Shown here piece by piece: positions 1-7,460 of a DNA stretch of 64,000 bases. The notes under the pieces are model-generated. The model had not been told where the DNA came from. It saw only the letters and a program-made list of their open reading frames with translations, and made no database searches. The position numbers were made by a program, and so were the translations under genes. The stretch covers positions 1 through 64,000 of the forward strand of contig CASDSM010000009.1 in the NCBI GenBank assembly GCA_949283375.1. Reading direction: 5' to 3'. This DNA comes from an uncultured Eubacteriales bacterium. GTDB lineage: Bacteria > Bacillota > Clostridia > Oscillospirales > Oscillospiraceae. Positions within the stretch are counted from its first letter, which is position 1, and each line of letters begins with the position of its first letter.

Positions 1-81
1 GCTCGCCCTGATTGCTCCTGACTGACAGGCATCCACTATTTTTAGCTTCTCTTCTGCGCTATGCTTACTGCGCCTGGACAT
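1..81 (-). CDS. IS3-family transposase OrfA, N-terminal fragment (cut by window edge)
   Basis: A partial reading frame on the minus strand starts at the ATG at 79-81 and runs off the left edge after 27 codons. It begins MSRRSKHSAEEKLKIV, the charged opening typical of IS3/IS150-group OrfA helix-turn-helix proteins, which bind the ends of the insertion sequence. A GGGGGAG ribosome site lies just before the start. The rest of the protein, and OrfB, would lie outside the window, so whether the element is intact is unknown. The family call rests on this short stretch only. Confidence 0.6.
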   Translation of the reverse strand, partial: MSRRSKHSAEEKLKIVDACQSGAIRAS

Positions 82-86
82 GACAA

Positions 87-134
87 CTCCCCCTATAGAA
101 GACTTTTCTAATTCTTTGTCTTCCATAGAGGGAG
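87..134. repeat. 17-base inverted repeat upstream of the transposase start
   Basis: Arms at 87-103 and 118-134 match at 15 of 17 positions around a 14-base AT-rich loop. It lies 6 bases from the transposase ATG. IS elements often carry such hairpins to block transcripts or translation entering from flanking DNA; that role is inferred. Confidence 0.6.
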
Positions 135-214
135 CATATCACTTCCGGGGGCTTCCGCGGCTTTTCTCTGTTTCTGATCTGTCATGGTACAGGAGGCAGG
201 GAGCACATCCGGTC

Positions 215-1522
215 CTATCGCCGGGCGAGGGCTGCGTTCTGATAGTCCTCCTCCCCTGTCACCTCGCGCAGGATGCGCAGCTCGGGCGGGAAGCGGATCT
301 CCTCGTCCTCCCGGCGCAGCTCGATCTCCAAAATCGCCCGGTCCTGCCAGAAGGGGTAGAGGTCGAGCTCAAAATACTGACCGTCGTAGGTCAGGCAGTA
401 GCGCGTCTTGCGGATCTGCCGCCGGGTGCTGTCCGCCTCCATGAGCAGGCGGAGGTATTCCTCCTGGGTGAGGCGGCGCTCCACCTCCACCCGTTTAACG
501 GCATCCACCCGGCGCTTGACCGTCTGATAGTACATATAGTGCCCGTCCATCCCGCGCTGGCGGATGCGGACCTCCTCCCCATCGGCGCTGTTGAGGTAGG
601 TCTGGATGATCTCCACCCGGCGGCAGTTGGGCTGGGATTCCAGCCATGCGATGTCGGGATATGCAATCAGGTATTTCCGCTCGATCTCATACGGCTCCGG
701 CTCGCCGAGGAAGGCGGCGATCTCCGCGATCAGGCGGCGCATCTTCTCCTCAAAGCTGGTGGTGTTCCCGATCACCCGCAGGTGGGGGTGCCCCGTCCAG
801 GCGGCGATCAGCCTGTCGTCCAGAGCGGCTGCCTCCTCCACCGTCTCCGTCCGGGCGGCGTTGTTCGCCGTCGTATAGAACTCCTCCGCCCCCTTCGCCG
901 CCGTGACCAGGTGGAAGACGGCGTCATAGCCGTCGCGCAGCTCCACCTCGTTCGTGCCGAGGGCGGCAAGGACGGCGGCAAACTCCCCCTCGTCCATATA
1001 GGCGCGGTTGTCCAGCGCGCCCCGGTCGCAGACGATCAGGATCCGCTCCGCCGGCATGGTCTCCGCCGCCTGATGAAACACCCGCTCCTTCTCCAGCTGG
1101 AGCCTCATCTGGCACTTCTGATAGTCCAGATTGCTCCGGCAGGTCCAGGGGGCAACGCCGCCGCCGATCAGCTCCGTCGCCGTCTCCGGGACAAAGAGGA
1201 CGGTATAGCCCCGCTGGGAGAAGGCGTTCTGGATCCAGCTCATGGCGGTGGACTTGCCCGCGCAGGGCCCGCCGGTGACGGCGATTTTGACGATCTCGCC
1301 GGGCGCGGTCCGCTCGCGCAGCTCCAGCAGCTCGCCCACCGGCAGCTCATAGAGGGCCGCCAGACGGCGCAGGGTGTCCAGCCCGGGCTTGGCCCGGCCA
1401 TTCTCCCACTTGGAGACCGCCTTGTCCGTCACCCCCAGCCGGGCCGCCAGCTCCGCCTGGGTGAGGCCGCGCGCCGTGCGCAGCCGGGTCAGAGTGTTGC
1501 CGAAGGCGTAGTCGTTTCCCAT
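215..1522 (-). CDS. XRE-type HTH / NadR-like AAA ATPase / CYTH fusion protein
   Basis: A 435-residue protein with three parts. Residues 5-65 are a Cro/C1-type helix-turn-helix (TQAELAARLGVTDKAVSKWE). Residues 78-260 are a NadR-like P-loop ATPase (AAA_28) with GGPCAGKS at 84-91. From about 275 it is a CYTH domain with the EIERK signature, a fold that hydrolyses triphosphates or binds polyphosphate. The start at 1522 is preceded by GAGAGGAGAG; an upstream in-frame start would run deep into the preceding gene. It is co-transcribed with the gene at 1540-2187, 17 bases upstream. ATPase-CYTH pairs are known, but an added HTH suggests a nucleotide-sensing regulator. The true substrate is unknown. 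Confidence 0.8.
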   Translation of the reverse strand: MGNDYAFGNTLTRLRTARGLTQAELAARLGVTDKAVSKWENGRAKPGLDTLRRLAALYELPVGELLELRERTAPGEIVKIAVTGGPCAGKSTAMSWIQNAFSQRGYTVLFVPETATELIGGGVAPWTCRSNLDYQKCQMRLQLEKERVFHQAAETMPAERILIVCDRGALDNRAYMDEGEFAAVLAALGTNEVELRDGYDAVFHLVTAAKGAEEFYTTANNAARTETVEEAAALDDRLIAAWTGHPHLRVIGNTTSFEEKMRRLIAEIAAFLGEPEPYEIERKYLIAYPDIAWLESQPNCRRVEIIQTYLNSADGEEVRIRQRGMDGHYMYYQTVKRRVDAVKRVEVERRLTQEEYLRLLMEADSTRRQIRKTRYCLTYDGQYFELDLYPFWQDRAILEIELRREDEEIRFPPELRILREVTGEEDYQNAALARR

Positions 1523-1539
1523 CTGCTCTCTCCTCTCGC

Positions 1540-2187
1540 TCACTTTTTGCCAAACAGCCGGGCAAAAAGGCCCTTTTTCTCCGTCTTTTGCGGTTCTTCC
1601 GGCGCGGCCTTCTCCCGCTCCGGAGCAGTGGGCGTCTTCGGTCCCGGCCCTGCGGCGGGCGTGGCGGAGGGCGACGCCTGACCGGAGGACACCTCCCGGC
1701 ACTTGACCCAGGGATACAGGCCCATGAGGAGCATCTCCCAGCGCATCAGGCCGCGGCGCGCGCCCAGCGGGACGTACAGCGTCAGGGTGGCCTGGCCGGG
1801 GATGCGCTCACTGAATCCCCCGTCCAGCTTCTCCAATGAGTTGAGCAGCACAAACAGGGAGCAGGCCATCGACTGTGCGAAGATCGGGCTGAGCTTCACA
1901 TGGATGACGCCGTCGGAGTGATCGAGGTCCATCCCCGCGATCCCCGCCCGGCCGAGCCTATAGAGCACCTGCTCCCGCTTCTCCTCCGGCAGGGCATCAT
2001 ACTGCTCCAGGGTGAGCGGCCCCCGGGACGTCCGGAACAGGCCGCAGTTGGCCCGCGCCTCCTCCAAAGCCTGGACCTCGAGGGCCTCCAGCTCCGCGGC
2101 GAAGCGCTCCTCCCGCCCGGCGCGCTCGTAGACCAGCCCGATCTCGTCCAGGCAGCCGGAGCGCCAGAAAATGGTTCGGTTCATCAT
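1540..2187 (-). CDS. Hypothetical protein with basic C-terminal tail
   Basis: I do not recognise this 215-residue protein. It starts MMNRTIFWRSG, has an alpha/beta-looking middle with alternating hydrophobic stretches, then a Pro/Ala/Glu-rich linker (about residues 165-195) and a very basic end, KKGLFARLFGKK. No signal peptide or membrane helix is evident. A GGGGGAG ribosome site precedes the ATG at 2187; the second Met (2184) is equally possible. It is the first gene of a two-gene unit with the HTH-ATPase-CYTH gene, with its own promoter at 2211-2239. Confidence 0.65.
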   Translation of the reverse strand: MMNRTIFWRSGCLDEIGLVYERAGREERFAAELEALEVQALEEARANCGLFRTSRGPLTLEQYDALPEEKREQVLYRLGRAGIAGMDLDHSDGVIHVKLSPIFAQSMACSLFVLLNSLEKLDGGFSERIPGQATLTLYVPLGARRGLMRWEMLLMGLYPWVKCREVSSGQASPSATPAAGPGPKTPTAPEREKAAPEEPQKTEKKGLFARLFGKK

Positions 2188-2210
2188 TGTCTCCCCCTTT
2201 CTGTGAGAGA

Positions 2211-2239
2211 ATCATATCATATTTTCCCCCTCCCCGCAA
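2211..2239 (-). promoter_or_regulatory. Sigma-A promoter for the 2187-215 unit
   Basis: On the minus strand TTGCGG (2234-2239) and TATGAT (2211-2216) are separated by 17 bases, about 20 bases before the start codon at 2187. Confidence 0.6.
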
Positions 2240-2430
2240 TTGCGCGCACTTGAATCGCGGTAGAGATGTGTCGCCCCGCGAGATGTCCGCCATTTCACCC
2301 ATATCTCTCCCCACTCCGGCGGATGGGTGCGGCGGGGCTTCGTCTCTTCCCACACGGATACAGGTCCAGTTCCGCTCTTCTCTGGCAGGATGCACAAAAA
2401 TTGCTGGCAAATATTGGGGAATATTCCGTG

Positions 2431-2459
2431 TGTACAAATCTGCGCCGCATCGCTATAAT
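2431..2459 (+). promoter_or_regulatory. Promoter for the PTS gene
   Basis: TATAAT at 2454-2459 lies 17 bases after TGTACA (2431-2436), which matches the -35 consensus at four of six bases. Apart from this promoter, the operator and the divergent minus-strand promoter, the 2240-2430 stretch shows no further feature I can support. Confidence 0.6.
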
Positions 2460-2469
2460 GAAATCAGGA

Positions 2470-2483
2470 CGTAAACGATTTCA
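2470..2483. promoter_or_regulatory. Candidate cre / LacI-type operator
   Basis: CGTAAACGATTTCA fits the TGNAANCGNWWNCA cre pattern with one mismatch. It lies just after the predicted transcription start of the PTS gene, a repressing position. Either CcpA or the neighbouring LacI-type regulator could bind; the sequence cannot tell which. Confidence 0.5.
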
Positions 2484-2518
2484 AAAAGATTTCAAAATTC
2501 AAAAGAGGAGATGTCAAG

Positions 2519-4408
2519 ATGGATTATCGGAAATGCGCGGAAGAGATCTTCCAAAAGGTCGGCGGCAGGGAGAACCTGATCAGCGCCGCCCACTGCGCCA
2601 CCCGGCTGCGCCTGGTGATCGCGGACAACAGCAAGATGGACATGAAGGCCCTGGAGAGCATCGACGGGGTCAAGGGCGTGTTCAGCAACGCCGGGCAGCT
2701 CCAGCTCATCCTGGGCACCGGCACGGTCAACAAGGTCTATGACGAGTTCCTGGCGGTCTCCGGCCTGACGGCGGCCACCAAGGAGGAGGTCAAGGCCGCG
2801 GCCGCCAGCCGTCAGCCGCTCCCGCAGCGGATGGTCAAGGCGCTCGGCGACGTCTTCGTCCCCATCCTCCCGGCCATCGTGGCCTCCGGCCTCATCATGG
2901 GCATCCTGGAGGGCCTGAGCAAGGCCTGGCCCGCGCTGGCGGAGTCGGGCACCTACACCATCTTCCACCTGTTCAGCAACGCCGCATTTGTCTTCCTGCC
3001 CATCCTGGTCGCGGTCTCCGCCGCGCGGGTCTTTGGCGGCAATCTCTTCCTCGGCGCGGTGATCGGCATGATCATGATCCACTCCGATCTGGTGAACGCC
3101 TGGTCGGTAGCGGACTATGTGGCCAGCGGCGCCGCCATCCCCACCGCCGACGTGTGGTTCGGCCTGTATGACATCAACCTGACGGGCTATCAGGGCCACG
3201 TCATCCCCGTCATCATCGCGGTCTGGTTCATGTGCCAGCTGGAAAAGCGGCTGCACAAGCTGGTGCCCGAGATGCTCGACCTCTTTGTCACCCCGCTGGT
3301 CACCGTCTGCGCCACCGGCTATCTCACCCTGACCATCTTTGGGCCGGTGTTCTCCACGGTGGAGAACTGGGTGCTCGACGGCGTGCAGCAGCTCATCACC
3401 ATCCCCTTCGGCATCGGCGCGGCCATCATGGGCGCGATCTACCCCCTCACCGTCGTCTGCGGCGTGCACCACATGTACAACGTCATCGAGGCGGGCATGC
3501 TCTCCTCCGCCGGGCTGAACACCTGGATGCCCATCGCCTCCGCCGCCAACTTCGCCCAGGGCGCGGCCTGCCTGGCGGTCGCCCTGAAGACCCGTGAGCG
3601 CAGGACCAAGGCTCTCGCCCTCCCCTCCGCCATGTCCGCAGCCCTCGGCATCACCGAGCCCGCAATCTTCGGCGTCAACCTTCGCCTGGTCAAGCCCCTA
3701 GCGGCCGGTATGGTCGGCGGCGCGGCCGGCTCCGTGGTCGGCTCCCTCTTCGGCATCGGCGCGACCGCCTACGGCGTGACCGGCCTGTTCGGCTTCCTCA
3801 CCACCACCGACTACATCATCCCCTACGCGATCGAGCTGGCCGTCTCCTTCGCCGTCGCCTTTGCGGTGAGCTGGGTGCTCTACCACGACGAGGCCGCCGA
3901 GTCCCCCGCCGCCAGCACGGAGGACGCCCCGAGCGCGCTCGACTGCCAGCCGGGCACCGTCTACAGCCCCATCCAGGGCAAGGTGATCCCGATGCAGGAC
4001 ATCCCGGACGCCACCTTTGCCGCCGGTGTGCTCGGCGAGGGCTGCGGCATCGAGCCCGCCGTGGGCCGCGTGGTCGCCCCCTTTGACGGCACGGTGAGCA
4101 CGGTGGCGGAGACGAAGCACGCCATCGGCCTGGAGTCCCCGGACGGGATGGAGCTGCTCATCCATGTGGGCATCAACACCGTCGAGCTGGACGGGAAGGG
4201 CTTCCGCGTCCACTGCGCCGAGGGCGACACGGTGAAGGCGGGTCAGCTCCTGCTGGAGTTTGACCGGCAGATCATCCAGTCCGCCGGGCTCTCCACCACA
4301 ACCGCCGTGCTGGTCACCAACGCGGAGGACCTCGGCGCGGTCTCCGTCCAGACGGGAGAGGCCAAGGAGCTCGCGCCCATCCTCACCGTACCCGTCCCGG
4401 CCAACTGA
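2519..4408 (+). CDS. PTS EIIBCA permease, sucrose/beta-glucoside type
   Basis: A 629-residue three-domain phosphotransferase permease that imports and phosphorylates a sugar. The EIIB domain (residues 1-90) carries the phosphorylated Cys26 in AAHCATRLR. A multi-span EIIC domain fills about 105-465. A glucose-type EIIA domain runs from about 480, with its active His549 in ELLIHVGINTVEL. AGAGGAG precedes the ATG by 8 bases. EIIB and EIIC look most like the sucrose/trehalose branch, but substrate cannot be fixed by eye. No phosphoglycosidase gene lies in the window; the next genes are a LacI-type regulator and a metallohydrolase. Confidence 0.9.
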   Translation: MDYRKCAEEIFQKVGGRENLISAAHCATRLRLVIADNSKMDMKALESIDGVKGVFSNAGQLQLILGTGTVNKVYDEFLAVSGLTAATKEEVKAAAASRQPLPQRMVKALGDVFVPILPAIVASGLIMGILEGLSKAWPALAESGTYTIFHLFSNAAFVFLPILVAVSAARVFGGNLFLGAVIGMIMIHSDLVNAWSVADYVASGAAIPTADVWFGLYDINLTGYQGHVIPVIIAVWFMCQLEKRLHKLVPEMLDLFVTPLVTVCATGYLTLTIFGPVFSTVENWVLDGVQQLITIPFGIGAAIMGAIYPLTVVCGVHHMYNVIEAGMLSSAGLNTWMPIASAANFAQGAACLAVALKTRERRTKALALPSAMSAALGITEPAIFGVNLRLVKPLAAGMVGGAAGSVVGSLFGIGATAYGVTGLFGFLTTTDYIIPYAIELAVSFAVAFAVSWVLYHDEAAESPAASTEDAPSALDCQPGTVYSPIQGKVIPMQDIPDATFAAGVLGEGCGIEPAVGRVVAPFDGTVSTVAETKHAIGLESPDGMELLIHVGINTVELDGKGFRVHCAEGDTVKAGQLLLEFDRQIIQSAGLSTTTAVLVTNAEDLGAVSVQTGEAKELAPILTVPVPAN

Positions 4409-4449
4409 ACAGCCCACCGCCCGGGTGCCGATGGGCTGCGCCCAGGCGG

Positions 4450-4478
4450 TTGCAAACGGAGGCGGAAAACGCTACAAT
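4450..4478 (+). promoter_or_regulatory. Promoter for the LacI-type regulator
   Basis: TTGCAA (4450-4455), a 17-base spacer and TACAAT (4473-4478). The spacer contains TGCAAACG and GGAAAACG, both resembling LacI/cre half-sites, so autoregulation is plausible. Confidence 0.65.
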
Positions 4479-4542
4479 AGAGGGGAAAACAACTGGGATG
4501 CCCAACATCCATTTCCCATCCCCCAGCAAGGAGGTTCCCCTC

Positions 4543-5529
4543 ATGACGATCAAGGAAATTGCCCAGCAGGCCGGGGTCTCCAGCGCGGCCGTCAGCCGCT
4601 ACCTCAACGGCGGCTCGCTCAGCCAGGCCAAGCGGGAGGCCATCCGCGCCGTCATCGAGGAGACGGGCTACCGGCCGGACATGGCCGCCCAGATGCTGCG
4701 CGGCAAGGCCGCCGACCACATCGGGGTGATCGTCCCGAAGATCAACTCGGACGCGGTGGGCCGGGTGACCGCCGGTCTCGCCCAGGTGCTGGAGGAGCGG
4801 GGCTATCTCTGCCTGCTGGCGAACACCGACAACGACCCGGACAAAGAGCTGGCCTACCTGAAGCTCTTTCAGAGCCGTCCGGTCGCCGGGGTGATCCTGA
4901 TGGCGACCATCCTCACCCCCCAGCACGAGGAGATGCTGCGCACCTGCCCCGTGCCGGTGGTGGTGGCGGGCCAGCAGTTCAGGGGCATCCCCTGCGTCTA
5001 CCACGACGACCGGAGCGCCGCCCATGAGATCACCTCCCTCCTTCTGCGCCGTGGGCGGAGAAAGCTGGCCTACATCGGCGTCAGCGAGCGGGATGTGGCG
5101 GTGGGCCTCCGCCGCCGTCAGGGCGCGCTGGCCGCCGTGGAGGAAGCCGGTCTGGACCCGTCCGCCGTCCCCTGTGCCCTCAGTCCCTTCACAGTGGAGG
5201 GGGGACAGCGCGCGATGGAGGAGCTCCTCGCCGCCCACCCCGACCTGGACGGCGTGATGTGCGCGACCGACCAGATCGCCCTCGGCGCGATGGAGGCCCT
5301 GCGCGCGGCGGGCCGCCGTCTGCCGGAGGACGTGAGTGTGGCCGGCATCGACGACAGCTGGGCGGGCGTCTACGTCACCCCCAGGCTGACCACCGCCCAT
5401 TTCTACTATGAACAGTGCGGGGCAGAGGCCGCCGAGATGCTCCTGTCCATGATCGACCGCCGCCAGGAGGCGGCCCCCGTCCGGCAGACCATGCTGGGCT
5501 ACACCGTGGTGGAGCGGGACTCGGTCTGA
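4543..5529 (+). CDS. LacI-family transcriptional regulator
   Basis: A 328-residue repressor. The N-terminal helix-turn-helix (MTIKEIAQQAGVSSAAVSRY) is canonical LacI, followed by a periplasmic-binding-like sugar-sensing domain with CATDQIALGA and VAGIDDSW. The GVSERDVAVGLRRR stretch resembles TreR/ScrR-type regulators. I chose the ATG at 4543 because AAGGAGG lies 8 bases upstream and the HTH then starts at residue 2; an upstream in-frame ATG overlaps the promoter. It most likely controls the PTS gene just before it, in response to the phosphorylated or free sugar. Confidence 0.9.
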   Translation: MTIKEIAQQAGVSSAAVSRYLNGGSLSQAKREAIRAVIEETGYRPDMAAQMLRGKAADHIGVIVPKINSDAVGRVTAGLAQVLEERGYLCLLANTDNDPDKELAYLKLFQSRPVAGVILMATILTPQHEEMLRTCPVPVVVAGQQFRGIPCVYHDDRSAAHEITSLLLRRGRRKLAYIGVSERDVAVGLRRRQGALAAVEEAGLDPSAVPCALSPFTVEGGQRAMEELLAAHPDLDGVMCATDQIALGAMEALRAAGRRLPEDVSVAGIDDSWAGVYVTPRLTTAHFYYEQCGAEAAEMLLSMIDRRQEAAPVRQTMLGYTVVERDSV

Positions 5530-5560
5530 GCGCTCCGCCGTGAAAGGAAGAGACGTTTTC

Positions 5561-6394
5561 ATGAAATTGCGCTATCTGGGCACCGCCGCCGCGGAGGGCT
5601 GGCCCGCCCTGTTCTGCTCCTGTCCCATCTGCACCCACGCCCGCGAGGCGGGCGGACGCAACCTGCGCACCCGGACGCAGGCGGTGCTCGACGATGAGAT
5701 CCTGCTGGACTTTCCGCCGGACACCTACTGCCACGCCCTGCGGCATGGGATGAATCTGGCAAAGATCCACACCCTGCTCGTCACCCACAGCCACATGGAC
5801 CACTGGTTCCCGACTGACCTGATCCACCGGCACGAACACTTCGGCCACGGGGCGGAGGGCCTGCTGGACGTCTATGGCAACGAGGCGGTCGAGCGGGAGT
5901 TTGACAGCCACATCCTGATCGACCGCTTCAAGCCCCATCCGCTGGATGAGGCGGTCCACTTCCACCGCATCCACGGGGGCGACGTCATCCACGCGGGCGC
6001 GTGGGAGATCATCGCCGTCCCCGCCGACCACGACAAACGGGAGGAGAGCCTGGTCTATATCTGCAAGAAGGGCGGCAAGACCGTCTTCTACGGCCACGAC
6101 ACCGGCGCGAACCTCTCCCCCGCCGCCTGGGCGATCCTCTCCCGGGAGCGCTTTGACCTGGTCAGCCTGGACGCGACGATGGGGCAGAAGTCCATCGGCG
6201 GCTATCATATGGGCCTGCCGGACATCGAGCCCTTCCTCGGCCAGATGGACCGCCTTGGCTGTCTCCACGAGGGGACGGTGAAGGTGATCAACCACTTCAG
6301 TCACAACGGCGGAATGACCCACGACGAGCTGGCCGCCTGGGGCGCCGCGCGCGGCATCCTCGCCGCCTACGACGGGATGGAGGTCGAGCTGTGA
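5561..6394 (+). CDS. PhnP-like metallo-beta-lactamase-fold phosphohydrolase
   Basis: A 277-residue MBL-fold enzyme with the HxHxDH metal motif in THSHMDHW and further metal ligands in PADHD and YGHDTG. An N-terminal cysteine cluster, CSCPICTHARE, matches the structural zinc site of PhnP, the phosphoribosyl cyclic phosphodiesterase. The ATG at 5561 is chosen over the GTG at 5540 because AAAGGAAG sits 10 bases upstream. It follows the LacI gene by 31 bases and is probably co-transcribed. No C-P lyase genes are present, so its cyclic-phosphate substrate may come from the sugar pathway; that is a guess. Confidence 0.8.
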   Translation: MKLRYLGTAAAEGWPALFCSCPICTHAREAGGRNLRTRTQAVLDDEILLDFPPDTYCHALRHGMNLAKIHTLLVTHSHMDHWFPTDLIHRHEHFGHGAEGLLDVYGNEAVEREFDSHILIDRFKPHPLDEAVHFHRIHGGDVIHAGAWEIIAVPADHDKREESLVYICKKGGKTVFYGHDTGANLSPAAWAILSRERFDLVSLDATMGQKSIGGYHMGLPDIEPFLGQMDRLGCLHEGTVKVINHFSHNGGMTHDELAAWGAARGILAAYDGMEVEL

Positions 6395-6424
6395 GCGCCG
6401 CCTCCCCACATCGAGGCCCAGCAT

Positions 6425-6460
6425 CCCCCGCACCGGACGGCCGGCGTCCGGCGCGGGGGG
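6425..6460. repeat. Long GC-rich hairpin after the MBL gene
   Basis: Arms 6425-6439 and 6445-6460 pair over about 15 bases with a single bulge. No T-tract follows, so it may stabilise the mRNA end rather than terminate. Confidence 0.6.
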
Positions 6461-6587
6461 ATAAATCTGTCAGCGCTGCGGCCTCCGGCGAGCTGCCGGC
6501 AGCCCTGCGGATGGAGAACACGTTTTCCGGCCGTATGAAACCCTCGTCCGAGGCCACGATGCACCCGCACCGTGGTCTTTTCCCTGC

Positions 6588-6622
6588 CCGTCTCCCTCCA
6601 AAAAGGGAGACGGCTGTTTTTT
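6588..6622 (+). terminator. Intrinsic terminator of the PTS-regulator-MBL region
   Basis: A 10-base perfect stem (6588-6597 with 6604-6613) is followed by CTGTTTTTT. The preceding non-coding stretch (6461-6587) holds only weak short stems that I cannot assign. Confidence 0.8.
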
Positions 6623-6744
6623 GATACAAAGCACGCCGCTGTGCCATTCCCCCGTCCTGGAGACAGCTGCGCTTTTCCGGCTCCTCCGTTTTCATCCTGT
6701 ACGCTCCGGCAAGCAGATGCCTGCCCGGCCGCAGACTCTTCCTT

Positions 6745-6760
6745 TGGTGACTTTATCACA
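6745..6760. promoter_or_regulatory. Candidate Crp/Fnr-type operator at -41
   Basis: TGGTGACTTTATCACA is a GTGA/TCAC inverted repeat. Its centre lies about 41 bases before the predicted start of the thioredoxin transcript, the classic class II activator position. A Crp/Fnr-family gene (9246-9902) lies at the other end of this operon. The half-site spacing is 5 rather than the usual 6 bases for Crp. Confidence 0.5.
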
Positions 6761-6787
6761 GACAACCGCCCCATTCCGGGGTATACT
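6759..6787 (+). promoter_or_regulatory. Promoter of the trxA-rhodanese-CoADR operon
   Basis: TATACT at 6782-6787 lies 17 bases after CAGACA (6759-6764). The weak -35 fits an activator-dependent promoter. Confidence 0.6.
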
Positions 6788-6821
6788 AAAGCCACAAAAC
6801 AGAAACAAGGAGGACAAGAAC

Positions 6822-7127
6822 ATGTCTGCGATCCATATCAGTCAGAGCAACTTCCAGAACACCGTGCTGCGCTCCGAAAAGCCCGTCCTGCTGGACTTCT
6901 GGGCCCCCTGGTGCGGGCCCTGCCGGATGGTGGCCCCGGCGCTGGAGCAGATCGCCGCCGAGCGCCCCGACATCGTGGTGGGCAAGGTGAACATCGACGA
7001 GGAGCCGGAGCTGGCCCGCCAGTTCGGCATCATGAGCATCCCCACCCTGATGGTCATCAAGGAGGGCCGCGTCGTGCGTCAGGCGGTCGGGGCCCGGCCC
7101 AAGAGCGCCATCCTCGGGATGCTGTGA
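6822..7127 (+). CDS. trxA: Thioredoxin
   Basis: A 101-residue thioredoxin with the redox motif WCGPC (Cys31 and Cys34) and the cis-proline IPTLMVIKEG. It reduces disulfides in the cytoplasm. AAGGAGG lies 9 bases before the ATG; an in-frame upstream extension has no ribosome site. It is the first gene of an operon with a rhodanese and a CoA-disulfide reductase, and no thioredoxin reductase is adjacent. This suggests a role in thiol/persulfide handling rather than general reduction (inference). Confidence 0.95.
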   Translation: MSAIHISQSNFQNTVLRSEKPVLLDFWAPWCGPCRMVAPALEQIAAERPDIVVGKVNIDEEPELARQFGIMSIPTLMVIKEGRVVRQAVGARPKSAILGML

Positions 7128-7138
7128 GGCGCCGTCCC

Positions 7139-7459
7139 ATGGGTTTTCTCGACTTTCTGCGACAGCCGGACATCGACCGGGGCGTGGCGGAGTTTCGCGC
7201 CGCCCCCGGCGCCGTCCTGCTCGACGTGCGCACCCCATCGGAATACCGGTCGGGGCACATCCCCGGGAGCGTGCATCTCCCCCTCCAGCGTCTGGACAAA
7301 ATCGCCTCTGTGGTGCAAAATAAGGACACTCCCCTCTTTGTCTACTGCCATTCCGGCGCGCGGAGCCGGCAGGCAGTGAGCGCCCTCGAGCGCATGGGGT
7401 ATTCCGACGTCCGCAATATCGGCGGCATTGCCGCATACACGGGAGAGGTGGAATCCTGA
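7139..7459 (+). CDS. Single-domain rhodanese (sulfurtransferase)
   Basis: A 106-residue rhodanese of the PspE/GlpE type. The active Cys70 lies in the loop CHSGARS, and LLDVRTPSEYRSGHIPG is the family's CH2A-type region. It moves sulfane sulfur between thiols. The ATG at 7139 begins 11 bases after the trxA stop, with GAGG upstream. The next gene starts one base after its stop and carries its own C-terminal rhodanese domain, so this operon encodes two rhodanese modules. Confidence 0.9.
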   Translation: MGFLDFLRQPDIDRGVAEFRAAPGAVLLDVRTPSEYRSGHIPGSVHLPLQRLDKIASVVQNKDTPLFVYCHSGARSRQAVSALERMGYSDVRNIGGIAAYTGEVES

Positions 7460-7460
7460 G

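Larger units (their letters stand above)
1..191 (-). mobile_element. End region of an IS3-like insertion sequence
   Basis: The transposase fragment and its upstream non-coding DNA make up one end of a probable insertion sequence. On the minus strand a TGTACC that could be the tip of an IS150-type terminal repeat sits at 186-191, between the transposase start and the stop of the next gene at 215. The outer boundary is a guess because the other end, and any target duplication, are not visible. Confidence 0.4.
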
